Assembly: GCA_002067325.1 (NCBI GenBank)
Contig: MVQY01000042.1
Coordinates: forward strand, 1 to 14,370
DNA length: 14,370 nucleotides
DNA from: Methanobacterium sp. PtaU1.Bin097
Lineage (GTDB): Archaea > Methanobacteriota > Methanobacteria > Methanobacteriales > Methanobacteriaceae
Direction of reading: 5' to 3'
In this document: positions 14,368-14,370 of the stretch, in pieces
Position numbering within the stretch: position 1 is the first letter of the stretch
Layout: each line of letters opens with the position of its first letter
Program-made: the position numbers and the translations under genes
The notes under the pieces: model-generated
What the model saw: the letters and a program-made list of their open reading frames with translations, nothing else
Told to the model about the DNA's origin: nothing
Database searches by the model: none

Positions 14368-14370
14368 CCC

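Noticed and set aside
1..14370. CRISPR array, insertion sequence, prophage, toxin-antitoxin or defence system
   Set aside because: No regularly spaced repeats, transposase or integrase motifs, terminal inverted repeats or paired small toxin-like genes were seen on either strand; the tRNA is intact with no att-like duplication of its 3' end that I could find.

Overview
This window is archaeal chromosome, most likely from a methanogen of the order Methanobacteriales (Methanobacterium-like). The archaeal signature genes are the initiation factor aIF2-beta, an NMD3-type ribosome factor, a compact archaeal TyrRS, and a UbiA-family prenyltransferase of the kind that makes ether lipids. Promoters look like archaeal TATA boxes, Shine-Dalgarno sites are of the GGAGGTGAT type, and the tRNA has no encoded CCA. 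The DNA is moderately AT-rich and intergenic gaps are very AT-rich. Genus assignment is inference.

Layout. (1) 1-1076, minus strand: 5' part of a MutS-like ATPase gene with helix-hairpin-helix motifs, running off the left edge. (2) 1199-4267, minus strand: a long U32-family protein, preceded 45 bp upstream by a stand-alone response-regulator receiver protein. (3) 4488-5327, plus strand: membrane prenyltransferase, probably DGGGP synthase. (4) 5359-7469, minus strand: a 14-TM MFS exporter followed by a membrane-anchored FAM173-like methyltransferase. (5) 7720-10763, plus strand: tRNA-Ala(CGC), a double-CDGSH iron-sulfur protein, a DedA/VTT membrane protein, a CDF metal transporter and thymidylate kinase, closely spaced and probably at least partly cotranscribed. 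(6) 10942-11358, plus strand: a very acidic protein I do not recognise. (7) 11440-14275, minus strand: a translation operon, aIF2-beta, NMD3, TyrRS and a small uncharacterised protein.

How they relate. Block 7 is a coherent translation group with a strong SD and a good TATA box at its head. Block 5 mixes a tRNA, Fe-S/metal and membrane functions and dTMP kinase; its order looks like chance operon packing rather than one pathway. The remaining genes are single housekeeping or membrane genes.

I see no insertion sequence, prophage, CRISPR array, toxin-antitoxin pair or recognisable defence island, and no gap over 300 bp without a gene. The window is largely an ordinary core region. The most interesting signals are a tandem U32 duplication whose two halves seem to keep complementary cysteines, a FAM173-like methyltransferase in an archaeon, an Fe-S protein gene whose SD starts 14 nt after a tRNA, and two unassigned small proteins.
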